Shown here in pieces: positions 9,535 to 19,949 of a stretch of 64,000 bases of DNA. The notes beneath the pieces are model-generated. The model worked only from the letters and a program-made list of their open reading frames with translations, did no database searches and was not told the DNA's origin. The translations under genes and the position numbers were made by a program. The stretch lies in NCBI GenBank assembly GCA_036924085.1, contig JAVGWX010000007.1:37570643-37634642 (forward strand), in the 5' to 3' direction. Source of the DNA: Ariolimax columbianus. Its lineage: Eukaryota; Mollusca; Gastropoda; Stylommatophora; Arionidae. Numbering within the stretch: position 1 is the stretch's first letter; each line of letters opens with the position of its first letter.

Positions 9535-10885
9535 CCTAAGGGTTTGCTTCCTCCTACATTATCTAAGGGTTTGCTTCCTCGTACATTATCTAAGGGTTTG
9601 CTTCCTCCTACATTATCTAAGGGTTTGCTTCCTCCTACATTATCTAAGGGTTTGCTTCCTCCTACATTATCTAAGGGGTTGCTTCCTCCTACATTATCTC
9701 ATGGTTTGCTTCCTCCTACATTATCTAAGGATTTGCTTCCTCCTGTATTTTCTAAGGGGTTGCTTCGTCCTGTATTATCTAAGGGTCTGCTTCGTCCTGT
9801 ATTATCTAAGGGTTTGCTTCCTCGTACATTATCTAAGGGTTTGCTTCCTCCTACATTATCTAAGGGTTTGCTTCCTCCTCCATTATCTAAGGGGTTGCTT
9901 CCTCCTACATTATTTAAGAGTTTGCTTCCTCCAATATTATCTAAGGGTTTGCTTCCTCCTGTATTATCTAAGGGTCTGCTTCCTCCTGTTTTATCTAAGG
10001 GTTTGCCACCTCCTACATCATCTAAGGGTTTGTTTCCTCCTACATTATCTAAGGGTTTGCTTCCTCCTTTATTATCTAAGGGGTTGCTTCCTCCTACATT
10101 ATCTAAGGGTTTGCTTCCTCCTACATTATCTAAGGGTTTGCTTCCTCCTACATTATCTAAGAGTTTGCTTCCTCCAACATTATCTAAGGGTTTGCTTTCT
10201 CCTGTATTATCTAAGGGTCTGCTTCCTCCTGTATTATCTAAGGGTTTGCTTCCTCCTTTATTATCTAAGGGGTTGCTTCCTCCTACATTATCTAAGGGTT
10301 TGCTTCCTCCTACATTATCTAAGGGTTTGCTTCCTCCTACATTATCTAAGAGTTTGCTTCCTCCAACATTATCTAAGGGTTTGCTTTCTCCTGTATTATC
10401 TAAGGGTCTGCTTCCTCCTGTATTATCTAAGGGTTTGCCACCTACTACATTATCTAAGGGTTTGCTTCCGCCTACATTATCAAAGGCTTGCTTCCTCTTG
10501 TATTATCAAAGGGTTTGCTTCCTCCTACATTATCTAAGGGTTTGCTTCCGCCTACATTATCTAAGGGTTTGCTTCCTCCTACATTATCTAAGGGGTTGCT
10601 TCCTCCTGTATTATCTAAGGGTCTGCTTCCTCTAGTATTATCTAAGGGTTTGCTTACGCCTACATTATCTAAAGGTTTGCTTTCTTCTGCATTATCTAAG
10701 GGCCTGCTTCCTCCTCCTGCATTATCTAAGGGCCTGCTTCCTCCTCCTGCATTATCTAAGGGTCTGCTTCCTCCTCCTGCATTATCTAAGGATCTGCTTC
10801 CTCCTCCTGCATTATCTAAGGGTCTGCTTCCTGTCCCTACATTATGTAAGGGTTTGCTTCCTCCTACATTAATGGTTTGCTTCCC
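9535..10885 (-). repeat. 27-bp tandem array derived from SINE-B
   Basis: About 50 units. On the minus strand the unit is gaggaagcaaacccttagat plus aatgtag. SINE-B at 16875-16930 holds two adjacent versions of just this segment (gaagcaaacccttagaaaat, gcaggaggaagcaaaccc), so the array is an expansion of a pre-existing SINE doublet. A seven-unit (189-bp) higher-order duplication is visible at about 10160 and 10350. A 27-bp period keeps frames open, which explains apparent ORFs of 356 and 369 codons (LPPTLSKGL, CFLLHYLRV repeats). I do not regard them as genes. Confidence 0.88.
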
Positions 10886-10914
10886 ACACATTTCTACTTG
10901 TTCCGCGTTTCTTA

Positions 10915-11268
10915 TGGGAGAGGAAGACTAACGTCTGGTCAGAAAATTTAGTCATCAGACTCATCAGGCCAGGAAAAACATACTGGCCAAGACCCTCACA
11001 TTAGCTTCCTAGTAGCCCTCCCCGGAAACGGACTGTTTCAATGCAGCCTGGCTAACGGGGTGAAGGAATCAACGTAATCCCCGTAGTAGTGAGTAACACG
11101 CAGATGAAGCCAAGCATAGCACAACTGTCTGGAGGAACCTGGTCAACCTTCATCAGCACGCTCGGGATGTGAGGAAAGCTGCTGCAAGCCGCCACTTAAT
11201 GTCCTTTTCAGGGCGCACAAAAGAGTGAACCTACTCATAGTGGACGCCCAACAACAACAAGAATGATC
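10915..11268 (+). mobile_element. SINE-I, unexpanded copy
   Basis: Reference-like copy: gaggaagactaacgtctggt start, a single-copy 5' part, aagaccctcaca, ggaaacggactgtttc, cagatgaagccaagcatagc, tttcagggcgcacaaaagag, and a (CAA)n tail at 11255-11268. The lack of an array here shows what the expanded copies looked like before amplification. Confidence 0.8.
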
Positions 11269-11620
11269 GTTATAAAAATGACGTTTGTGACATTGTGTTG
11301 CAGTTTCGCAGCCTTTTGGTCCGACACATCCAAATTCAGCAAATCATTTTTGGGACCGCGTTTGTCTTCCCTCTTCGATCCCTAATCTCTTTCCACGGCC
11401 ACGCTTGGGGGCGGAATAGGGTCTTGGACAATTATGGGTCACTTGTCCTGGTACAGTCAGTTTTGGGTCACTGGTTAGAAGTCAAAAGAGAAGACCACTA
11501 CAGTGACCACGAGCTGAAAACTTTGGCCCATGCGGTGATTGAGGAGAAATATAATACCAAGGAATGGACACAGGTGTATACGGATGGTTCAGCAGAAGGG
11601 GTTGGTCGGAATGGTGAAGG

Positions 11621-11722
<102 letters not shown>

Positions 11723-12204
11723 CACAAGAGTGGGATCAAGATCAGAAATCAGGCCAGAACTAGCAAAACCAGAGGTCCTCAACAATAGCACTGCAATGGC
11801 TACCCTCCCACTTCAGGAATCACAGAAAATGAGAGAGCTGACGCACTTGCAAAAGATGGCAGCAAAAATATAAAATTTAATCATCGAGTACCATATAGAG
11901 ATATCAAGAACATCATCAGAATATCAGTATATATACCAATAGAGAGAAGAGAAACATAAGCAGTAGACCAGACCCAATTCACCAACTCAAAAGAAACCAA
12001 CAAACTACCTTATTTCACATGAGAACTGGAAACTGCAGACTACTAAAACATCTATACTGACTGAAGATCTCACACATAGATGATTGTCCATGTCGGAAAG
12101 GTATTCATAATCCTGAACATATTCTACAGGAATGCTCACTCTATAGGGAAATGAGATTCCAGACCTGGCCAGAGGGTGCGGAGCTGAGGCAGAAGATGTT
12201 GGAC

Positions 12205-12430
12205 AGCCGATCCGACCTGGTGAAGACTACAGACTTTATCATGGCGACTGGCCTGCAGATATGGCATGACCAAAGATGTGGGACAGCCGATCCGACCTGG
12301 TGAAGACTTCATCATGGCAGCTGGTCTGCAGATATAGCATGACCAAAGATGTGGGACAGCCGATCCGACCTGGTGAAGACTTCATCATGGCAGCTGGTCT
12401 GCAGATATAGCATGACCAAAATATCTTGAA
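12205..12430 (+). repeat. Young ~75-80 bp tandem triplication of a LINE 3' end
   Basis: Three units contain gacagccgatccgacctggt and gcagatata(t)g.catgacca. The first unit is the ancestral coding version (ttggacagcc, gactacagactttatcatgg). The second and third share a deletion relative to it, so they arose by duplication of a derived unit. Confidence 0.8.
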
Positions 12431-12489
12431 CGCAAAGAAGAGTAGGAAGAGGAAGATGAGTCACTGGTTGCTGTTAGTTTATTCATAGG

Positions 12490-12850
12490 GATCACGATGC
12501 TGAGCACCGCATGAGCTGCAGCGGTCGGCGACACATAGCTGACTGTTAGCATCAGGGTCAGTCAACCAGAGCTGTAAGGACTCTTCTACACCTCCACTCG
12601 GTGATCCTGGATAATAGGCTGCAACAAAGCAGACTGACTAAGGAGACGAAATCGAAGAGGGAAGACACCCGGTACCTAACAAATGTCTGCTGAAGTCGGA
12701 TGTGTCGGAATGAAAGGTGCAAATATCGCAGTCAAGTTGTAAACTACGACACAACGCATTCCGTTTTCCGGACAACATCTTGCTACTTGCAAAGCCCTTT
12801 TTTCGGGGGATTGATAGCGGAAGGATGAGAACGAACGAACAAGAAGAAGA
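12490..12850 (+). mobile_element. SINE-X, full-length copy
   Basis: All landmarks are present: 5' gatgctgagcaccgcatgag, ctacacctccactcggtgat, ggatgtgtcggaatgaaagg, ccggacaacatcttgctact, and 3' gatgagaacgaacgaac followed by a short GAA tail. Length is about 345-360 bases. Confidence 0.85.
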
Positions 12851-13570
12851 AGTAGTTCACTTGTGCATATTCGGTCCATTAAAACATGTAATAGTCATGG
12901 AAAATATTTATAAAACTGGAATGGAAGATGTGCTTTTATTTAAATATTCATATCTAATTTATCTAACAGATGAAACCGATGAACAAGCCCAACCAATTGA
13001 AACTCTAAAACCCCTCCTCCCCCACCCCTATCCCCTGTTTGAGCGCCCTTGGTCTATCTTGTCTCCACTTCGCTCCTCACGCAGTTAAGAGCACCACACT
13101 GCAGACGGCGCCTTACAGAAACCTAGTCCAGGCCACGTTGATGAAATACACGGACATTCAAATGAAACGTATCTATCGCCTGCGCTGAGTCTACTGGGAT
13201 GGACGGACAAAGTCGTGGGAGATTAAATCTTTCAGCACTATGCGGTTCATTTTTCTTTCGGAAGGAGGGGTGGTGAGTGAGAAAGAGAGAGAGAGAGGCA
13301 GAGAGAGAGAGCGTATATGGAGAGGGTCATACAAAGATACTGTGTTGTCTGGTTTAAACAACGCACAGCAGAGTCAATATTAAAGTGAACACACACCAAA
13401 CGGAATAGGTGGAGATCCGTGACTACGTTCATTCATTCAATATATTTTTAAAAAACAACGTTATTCCATATTTCAAACTGAAACAACCGGAAAGACATTT
13501 TCGTGTCATGTGTGTTTGTCTCCACAGCGTCAACAAGTATAGGAGTTATTTGATTAAATTGACAACGCTA
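12850..13570. other. No gene seen; GA-rich tract at 13275-13310
   Basis: AT-rich unique-looking sequence, with a (GA)n-type tract around 13276-13312. Nothing supportable as a gene. Confidence 0.4.
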
Positions 13571-13577
13571 ACATACA

Positions 13578-13608
13578 TACGTACATGCGTGCGTGCGTGC
13601 GTGCGTGC

Positions 13609-13646
<38 letters not shown>

Positions 13647-13685
13647 ATGTATTTATGTATGTATGTATGTATGTATGTATATACC
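13578..13685. repeat. Compound microsatellite (CGTG)n(GT)n(ATGT)n
   Basis: gtgcgtgcgtgcgtg passes into (GT)n and then (GTAT)n. The strand-symmetric motif series suggests stepwise evolution from one tetranucleotide repeat. Confidence 0.95.
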
Positions 13686-13746
13686 TCAACACACACGCAC
13701 ACAAACACGCTAATTCAGATTTCAGAACAGATATCCATTTGACAAT

Positions 13747-14247
13747 TTGGTTTTACAATATAAAGTAACCTTTGTCGGGTCCAAAACCCATACGGCCAGC
13801 AGAAACCAACGAGGCTCAACTGAAAGGGATCTTCCTTTCACTTTTTCCATTAGGCCGACCGAGATAAGAATGCATTTTATTTTGAATCATAAATACAGCC
13901 TACATAAGGATTGTCCGAATCCTTACAGACGGCTCTTTAATGGTGTCTACATTTTGGCGGAAAGCACAAAAGTGAATGAAATGATTGACAGTGTCAGCGG
14001 GAGATATAGAAAAAAAGGCACCGGGAACGGCATGGAGGCGGAAATTGTCGTAAACATAATTAGGCAAACCATCGAGTGGATTTCAGATCCCGTTGTTATT
14101 GAAAGGACAGAAGCACTAAACTGTATTGAAAAAAGCCAGCAAGGAAGGTATGGCATGTGGTGGACAGCCTGTCTATTTCTATGCTGTGTTCTAGTGCAAC
14201 GGGCATGGTTGCTTTTATATGTCGTAAACAAACAACAAATTGGGTAA
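13747..14247 (+). other. Unassigned 166-codon open frame
   Basis: This is the longest open frame in the window that is neither tandem-repeat nor a recognised LINE or SINE. It reads from Met at 13747 to a stop at 14245-14247. It has mixed composition, with a hydrophobic patch (WWTACLFLCCVLVQRAWLLL, about residues 137-156) near the C-terminus, which could be a membrane segment. I do not recognise the family. There is no clear promoter, splice context or neighbour that supports a gene. It may be a chance ORF or an old transposon piece. Confidence 0.2.
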
Positions 14248-14304
14248 TTAGTTTTTAAATTATTTATTTATTATATTTATTAAGTATTTATTGTATATAT
14301 TATT

Positions 14305-14648
14305 TCGGATAAAGATGCCGAGCAGCGCATGAGCTGCAGCGGTCAGCGACCCATAGCTGACTGCTAGCGTCAGGGACAGCGAAACAGTGCTGCCAAGACT
14401 TTCTACACCTCCACGTGGTGATCCTGGATAACAGGCTGCAGCAGGGCAGACTGGCTAGGGAGAAGGGATCGAAGAGGGAATGCTATAACCCGGTACTCAA
14501 AAAATGCTTGATGAAATCGGATGTGTTGGACCGAAAGGTGCAAATACTGCAGTCAAGATGTAAACTACGACACAACGCATTCCGTTCTCTGGACTACATT
14601 CTGCTACTTAAGCGGGAGATTGACAACGAACTAAGCCAAGTCAAGGCA
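14305..14648 (+). mobile_element. SINE-X, full length with an 11-bp target duplication
   Basis: The complete element is flanked by perfect tatatattatt repeats at 14294-14304 and 14649-14659. The 5' end is cggataaagatgccgagcag and the 3' end is attgacaacgaactaagcca plus an AAGCC/AAGTC tail. This defines the two ends of the family. Confidence 0.9.
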
Positions 14649-14684
14649 TATATATTATTGATTTATTAAATGCAGATGTGAATG

Positions 14685-14748
14685 GTTGTCTACAGACTCT
14701 GATGAGTCTTCTAAACTAGTATAAAAACGTTAAGTTAATAATATCTTA
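14685..14748 (+). mobile_element. L2/CR1-like 3' terminal fragment
   Basis: gttgtctacagactctgatg, agtcttctaaactagtat and aaaaacgttaagttaa match the 3' end of the element at 47675-49003 and at 35140-35215. The end forms a short hairpin (gactctg..gagtc) and finishes in TTAAG-type repeats. Confidence 0.7.
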
Positions 14749-14784
14749 ACTATATATCCATATATATATATATATATACATCCC

Positions 14785-15235
14785 TATATGCTTGTGAGAC
14801 ATGGACAGTTACATATGACCTTCAGCGAAGGATGCAGGCCTTGGAAATGAGATGTTTCCAAAGACTTTTAAACGTCAGGTACAAAGATCGAGTTACAAAT
14901 GAGGAAATATGAAATGGAATTACAACAGCAATGGGGCTTTTTGAAGACCTCTTGGCAACTGTCAAAAAAAGGAAACTGTTTTGTTATGGTCACATATCGA
15001 GATCAAATGGTCTTGCAAATACGATCCTGCACGGAAAGGTGCGAGGTTGACGACGAAAAGACCTTCCCAAAAAGAGGTGGGAGGACAGCATAAAGGAATG
15101 GACTAATCTCCGACGTGAAGAGGCACAGGCAGCGCCGCTGACAGAGAAGAGTGGCGTGGGGTTGTGAGGATGTCTTCATGTGTGCACCAACGACCTCAAG
15201 ACTACGGGATGACCTGACATGACCTGATATATCCA
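14785..15235 (+). mobile_element. LINE RT C-terminal end
   Basis: Readable motifs in order: ACETWTVTYDLQRRMQALEM, RLLNVRYKDRVTNEEI, KRKLFCYGHISRSNGLA, and KKRWEDSIKEWTNLRREEAQ in shifted frames. This is the well-preserved C-terminal tail of a non-LTR retrotransposon ORF2, broken by stops and frameshifts. It finishes near gggatgacctgacatgacct, probably a short 3' terminal repeat. Confidence 0.75.
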
Positions 15236-15302
15236 TGCTCTTTAAACGTTAAGCAGGGAGCGTAAGGCAGAAACAAGTGCTCTCCAGTTTGAACGGTGTG
15301 AC

Positions 15303-15378
15303 GCCACTTAACTTAACTTAACGTCTTTATACTGGTTTAGAAGACTACAGTCTGTATACAACCAGTTTCTTGGAGGGT
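15303..15378 (-). mobile_element. L2/CR1-like 3' terminal fragment
   Basis: cttaacttaacttaacgtct followed by ttatactggtttagaagact is the reverse of the 3' terminus at 14685-14748, with a TTAAG tail. Confidence 0.75.
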
Positions 15379-15399
15379 GGTTTAATAGACTCAACAATA

Positions 15400-15728
15400 G
15401 AGCTAAGTAGACCCGCAGCCAGTTAGACGCCATCTATACCTGCTCTTAATAAGCCCCCTGGGGGAAGATACAAATACCTTTTCGGTAGATGTTTAGCTAC
15501 AATTGTGTCCGGGCAGCGGCCACTAAGCCTACTTTTTTAAATTTCCAACTGCCAAGAGATTTTGAACGTGCTCGACACTGAACACGGGATTCCGATCTCA
15601 CTACCAGGAGATCATGGGCATTTTTACCAGAAGATCTACGTGAAAAACTTAACGGTCTCCACCGCGATTCGAACCCGCGACCTACGGCACTCGAGGCGGC
15701 CACCTTACCTCGAGACCACTGAGTCCCC
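15400..15728 (-). mobile_element. SINE-A copy
   Basis: Minus strand: head at 15655-15728 with cgcgggttcgaatcgcgg (B box) and ctcagtggtctcgaggtaag (A-box region), body with atctcactaccaggagatca, and a shortened 3' half ending at gtagacccgcagccag. An internal deletion shortens the 3' half relative to 31008-31388. Confidence 0.8.
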
Positions 15729-15809
15729 TAAGTTCTTGTGCGGAAACCTCGTTGGTTCAAGCCTTGCATGTTTCAAGCGACCCCTGGTCTCAAAGGAGGT
15801 GGGATAGGA

Positions 15810-16015
15810 CCAGAGTGTCTGCATCATGAATTACCTCCAGTCGTCTTGACTTGTGTCTTGTCCCTGGCCCAAGGTAGTTCGGGACCAGAGAGTGAGGTGG
15901 ATGACCAGCGCAGTTTCTTCTTCACTATAATCCAAATACAGCGCAAGTTAGATCTCAAGACAAAAGCCTCTGATGATGTTGTCATCATACCTAACAAGTT
16001 CTTGCATGATGTTTA
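15810..16015 (+). repeat. Repeat F copy
   Basis: Shared with 6718-6930, 30325-30590 and 58125-58265: ctccagtcgtcttga, gggaccagagagtgaggt, gaccagcgcagtttcttctt and tctgatgatgttgtcatca. Possibly a LINE 3' untranslated region. Confidence 0.55.
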
Positions 16016-16430
16016 GACTCATAGTTGAGCCTTCTCTGATGATCGTTCTGCGAAGTCTCTTTTGGTCTTCCTATCTTTCTGCTACCATCTGGAACCAACA
16101 TAACCGCATGTAATGTTGTTCATTCTAGAACATGCCCGATGTATGTTCACCATTTTTTCTAGAAACATATTTTTGGTTGGTGTTTTCTCTTATTAGCTTG
16201 TTGGTCTTAAATTCTTTCCAAACAGAACAATATTGTGCAATAAATGCTCACTTATCTATCTGTTCTACCCGCGGGTTTATGCAAGAAAGCGCGCAGGACT
16301 ATTCCATCCGATGTCTTCCTCTTAGCCTGCTCGCCAGTCTTAGACCTCGGTCTCATTATATAACCTTATAATAATAGCCGTCCATCGCAAGCCATGATGA
16401 CAACAGCAGTCAGACATGTTGTGTTCCACT

Positions 16431-16745
16431 TCACCGGTAAGTCCGGAGGTGACTGTATAGTCGAATTCTGGCACGGAAACCCCTTCCACATATGTAGTAT
16501 TTAAGATCAGAATTAGACAAGTGCGTTTCAGTTATTTTGTCTTTTCGCAAAGTGCGTTTTTTCTGTGCTTCGGAGGCAGGGCGTTTCTCAGCATTGGAGG
16601 TGACTGATGGTGGTTCCACGCCATGTCTTGCGGTCTTGTGCGAGGCATTCCCATGAAGTGTGCGTCGATGTTGAAGCCTGTCAGAGATACTTTGAGGTGG
16701 TCGGCCACCGACCAGACGCAGGCCCTCTTTCAGCTCACCATACAC
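16431..16745 (-). mobile_element. LINE ORF2 C-terminus with a zinc-finger remnant
   Basis: A minus-strand frame of 104 codons begins MYGELKEGLRLVGG, matching the usual YGEL..GKR..GG segment that follows the RT thumb region in one LINE type. It continues through a Q/K-rich linker to CGRGFRARIRLYSHLRTYR, the second half of a C2H2-type finger. The first Cys pair is reduced to one Cys, so the finger is broken. Same broad type as 5205-6290. Confidence 0.65.
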
Positions 16746-16794
16746 TAGTTGTTTGGAGATGTGGTTGTCTGGCAGTCAGTGGGAGTCGGGTGGC

Positions 16795-17042
16795 GGCGTG
16801 GGTAGTGGTAAAGTGACATGGCACACAACCGAAGGTGCTGGGTTCGATCCCCATCACATCACCGGCCGTTACCCCGGGGAAGCAAACCCTTAGAAAATGC
16901 AGGAGGAAGCAAACCCTTACATAAAATGCATGGTGAAGTCGGATGCACTGAACCGACAGGCGCAAAATAAAAACTACAGTGCAACGCACACCGAATTGAG
17001 ACATAGATAAATAAGGCGAACGCCAAAACAAACAAAAAATGG
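16795..17042 (+). mobile_element. SINE-B, full-length copy
   Basis: tRNA-like head (gcgtgggtagtggtaaagtg A box; gctgggttcgatccccatca B box), then ccggccgttaccccggggaa, the doublet of a 24-27 bp segment at 16875-16930, the gtcggatgcactgaaccgac core, and the terminal aataaggcgaacg plus A-rich tail. This doublet is the likely seed of the 9535-10885 array. Confidence 0.88.
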
Positions 17043-17620
17043 GACTGCATTTAGTGCATTTTGAAATGAAAGGGTTTATTTTTGTAATATTATTTGAATA
17101 ATTGTATTCAACATTGTTTGTTACGTTGAGTCCTTGATAACGTCCTATTGACATGGACACTTGTGCATTTGACTGTTCTGGCGTCAAACTGTACCTTATA
17201 ACTTTGCTTGTACGTCGGCCTTGACTTGCTCGTAAAACCTATTTTTAAATTAGGTTGTTCTTTTCCTTTTGGATGCATTCATACTTGCCAATTGTGTTTC
17301 CGCGATACCCGTTGTAAGGAGGATACAATAGGACCAATTCACCTTACTATGTGTGTAGGAAAAGGCGTCTAAAGGAGGGGTGTGGACGAGGGAAGGGTTG
17401 CTAGCAAGACCACCAAGCAAAACATAAAACACTCCTGAAAGTGAATAGTGAATGTACTGAGCCAAACTACCATGACGACCATCCCCAAATTATATATTTC
17501 AACTGGATCAATTCAGAAAGGTTGTTGAATCAAGTTTCCCAGGAGTGGTTGTCGCTACTGTTGGTGCAAATGCCACTAGTATTTGAGTTAGGTAGTCTTG
17601 CCGACTTCCTATGGTGGCAG
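17042..17620. other. No recognisable feature
   Basis: Unique-looking DNA, AT-rich at the start. No gene, RNA or repeat identity is seen. Confidence 0.4.
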
Positions 17621-17624
17621 GTTA

Positions 17625-18035
17625 CAGCGGCTCTTCTCACATTCCCAGGCGTACTTGAGAAGTTTGGATGGTAGTGCTTCTGGATGTAGTACAATGCAAG
17701 GCTCATCAGTAAGTTCACTACTATGGGGAGCACAGTCCCGATCCCCACCTCGTTAGCCAGACTAACATGTAACAGCCTGTTTCCAGGGAGAGCTGCTTGG
17801 AAGTGAGGTGTGGTCTAGATCAGTATGTTTCACCTGACCATGACTAACATTGTCTGATCAGTGTGTTTCACCTGACCTTAACATAGTCTGATCAGTATGT
17901 TTCACCTGACCCTAACATAGTCTGATCAGTATGTTTCACCTGACCCTAATATAGTCTGCTCAGTATTTTTCACCTGATCCTAACCAACATAGTCTGATCA
18001 GTATTTTTTACCTGAGCAGACGTTAGTCTCCTTTT
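17625..18035 (-). mobile_element. SINE-I copy with expanded 5' array
   Basis: The minus-strand body (tcagtaagttcactactatg, gagcacagtcccgatcccc, aacagcctgtttccaggga) leads into the array at 17815-18015 and ends at gcagacgttagtctcc, the same 5' terminus as the other copies. The (CAA)n tail is missing. A C-rich tract follows at 18035-18075. Confidence 0.75.
17815..18015 (-). repeat. ~34-bp tandem array
   Basis: About six units with gtctgatcagtatgtttcac plus ctgaccctaacata. It is clearly related to the 37-bp units at 1490-1885 and 7760-8370, but with its own fixed changes (ttcacc, loss of three bases). It therefore expanded independently. Confidence 0.88.
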
Positions 18036-18309
18036 CTCCCCGATCACCCCCACCGACCCCCACCCCCACCCCCCGAATTGTAAACGGGTTAAAAAGAACA
18101 GGACCACTGTAACCTACCATGCATATCGCAATTGGCAACTAAGAGGGTTGTGTATTGAGCTAGCCACCTCGTGGTGTAAAACTATTGCTATAAAACCATT
18201 ACTGTTGAAATGGATTGGATACAGGCTTCATGAAACGGGTCCAGGTGATGTAATGGCCTTATACTTCACCTGGAGCTAATAGATCACTAATGACTGCACC
18301 ATGTAAATA

Positions 18310-18625
18310 TGATATCGCATCTATGGGTCGAAGATGCAGCAGTGGATGAGCTGGCATCAGCCCACGACTCAAAGCCGGCTGCTTGCATCGGGGTCAGTGA
18401 CTCATGACTGACCAAAGACACTATATTCCGTCTTCAAGTAGCGGTCCTGGAAACAGTCGGCAACCGTGCAGCCTGGCTAACAGATTAGTGATTGAAGACG
18501 ATGAGGCAAGCGCCTTTCCCAAAATGCCGTGCTGAAACTGGATGTGGCACGTCTAAAGGCCCATATATCGCAGCCTCGCTGTAAACTACGACACAACGTT
18601 CTTTTTTTCAGGACAAACACCGAAG
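18310..18625 (+). mobile_element. SINE-X, divergent subfamily
   Basis: Same order of blocks as SINE-X but diverged: gatgcagcagtggatgagct, ggtcctggaaacagtcggca, gctgtaaactacgacacaac and a GAA-rich tail. It resembles the diverged copies at 34045, 51615 and 52612, and looks like an older subfamily. Confidence 0.65.
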
Positions 18626-18659
18626 AAGAAGAGGAGGAAGAATAACAAGAACACAAAAT

Positions 18660-18930
18660 GTTCGCTTTCACTGAGAGCGGCTGATTAGCGCTCATGACAA
18701 AGGTACGGAGTTCAACTCCCACTATCGGCAGCTCCAGTTGGCCCAGCTGTAAATTTGTACCTTGCTGACGGTTAGGTAAGGAAAAAGACAGCGCGAAAGG
18801 GAACTAACCAGCCCACTTCACAAAGCTGTGACCTTAGTATAATGAAGGCTCTGACACCTTATCCCCGGCGGCAGTTTCTGCTATGGGACTACCTTCATCT
18901 TGTGAATAAAACCATTAAACACTAGATATA
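18660..18930 (+). mobile_element. SINE-C copy
   Basis: tRNA-like head (gcggctgattagcgctc; acggagttcaactccc) followed by ccagctgtaaatttgtacct, gacggttaggtaaggaaaaa and gacagcgcgaaagggaact. Related to 22505-22745. It continues further 3' than that copy, to a cattaaacactag end. Confidence 0.65.
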
Positions 18931-18937
18931 TATTTGG

Positions 18938-19425
18938 CTAGGCTTGGCTTCTTTCGTTCTCAATCTCCCGCTACCAAACCCTGACATTATTTTTTTTTTT
19001 GCTTAGATGTTTGCCTCACTAGTTTCTACTGGCGGAGGCGCGCTATTTTCCACCCCAGACCGTAGTCCATTGGGCGATATCAGGACACATAAACCAGCTT
19101 GGATGAATGTATGCGCCTGAAAGGGCTTAAGTTGCAGAATGTAGTCCAGAGAACGAAATGCGTTGTGTCGTAGTTTACAGCTTCACTGCGATATTTGCAC
19201 CTTTCGGTCCAACACATCCAACTTCTGCAATCATTTTGTGAGTACCGGGTTAGCATTCCCTCTTCGATCCCTTCTCCTTAGCCAGTCTGCTCTGCTGCAG
19301 CCTGATATCCAGGATCACCGTGCGGAGGTGTAGAAGGGTCTTGGCAGCTCTGGTTCGCTGACCCTGACGCTAGCAGTCAGCTATGGGTCGCTGACCGCTG
19401 CAGCTCACGCGCTCATATTTATATT
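18938..19425 (-). mobile_element. SINE-X, full length, with a nested 136-bp insertion
   Basis: Minus-strand copy from the AAGCC-type tail (18938) to gagcgcgtgagctgcagc. At 18985 a foreign segment of about 136 bases interrupts it. The element resumes at 19121, and the 5-bp cctga occurs on both sides (18980-18984 and 19116-19120). The insert starts with a T-run (18991-19001). Confidence 0.85.
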
Positions 19426-19767
19426 TGATTACCTAGTTGTCCGTCAACTTGTGCCGATGAGTAGCGTCGGGAGCAGTGGCTTCCTGTATTACTACGTAGG
19501 TAAAGGTGGCCATGTATGAGCTCAAGTGGTCTGAACTGAGAAAAGAAAGATGTACTGGTTGTCGTAAGCCCGTGTCAATGTCTGATAGCTCTAATCCCAT
19601 CTACCTATCTGACATTTAAGAAGGCAGTAGCTTGTTTTATTTCCACAATCGCCAAATGCTCGCCCGAGAGCTGTCCGGCTGCATTTTCTGTAGCTTTGTG
19701 AAAACTGTAACTTCTTCACGAAAATGTGTCTAACAGTTTAACATTATTGAACTCCGTGTTGGAATTG

Positions 19768-19770
<3 letters not shown>
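19425..19770. other. No recognisable feature
   Basis: Unique-looking sequence with no coding signal I can support. Confidence 0.4.
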
Positions 19771-19772
<2 letters not shown>

Positions 19773-19813
<41 letters not shown>

Positions 19814-19935
19814 CTATCTCTCACTCTCTCTCTTTCTCCTTCTCTCTCCTAATCTAATCGAATCTAATCAAAGCTAATATAATATAATATAATCCAATCG
19901 AATCTAATCGAACCGAATCTAATCTAATCTATCTA
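19773..19935. repeat. (CT)n and degenerate (AATCT)n microsatellites
   Basis: A CT run at 19773-19855 leads straight into degenerate taatctaatcgaatc-type pentanucleotides and AATAT repeats to about 19935. Confidence 0.9.
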
Positions 19936-19949
19936 TCCTATCTCTAGTA

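Noticed and set aside
9467..10635. Open frames of 356 and 369 codons (Cys/Leu/Phe-rich and Leu-Pro-Pro-rich repeats)
   Set aside because: They cover a 27-bp tandem array. The period is a multiple of three, so any stop-free unit stays open. There is no non-repeat coding part, and several frames are open at once.
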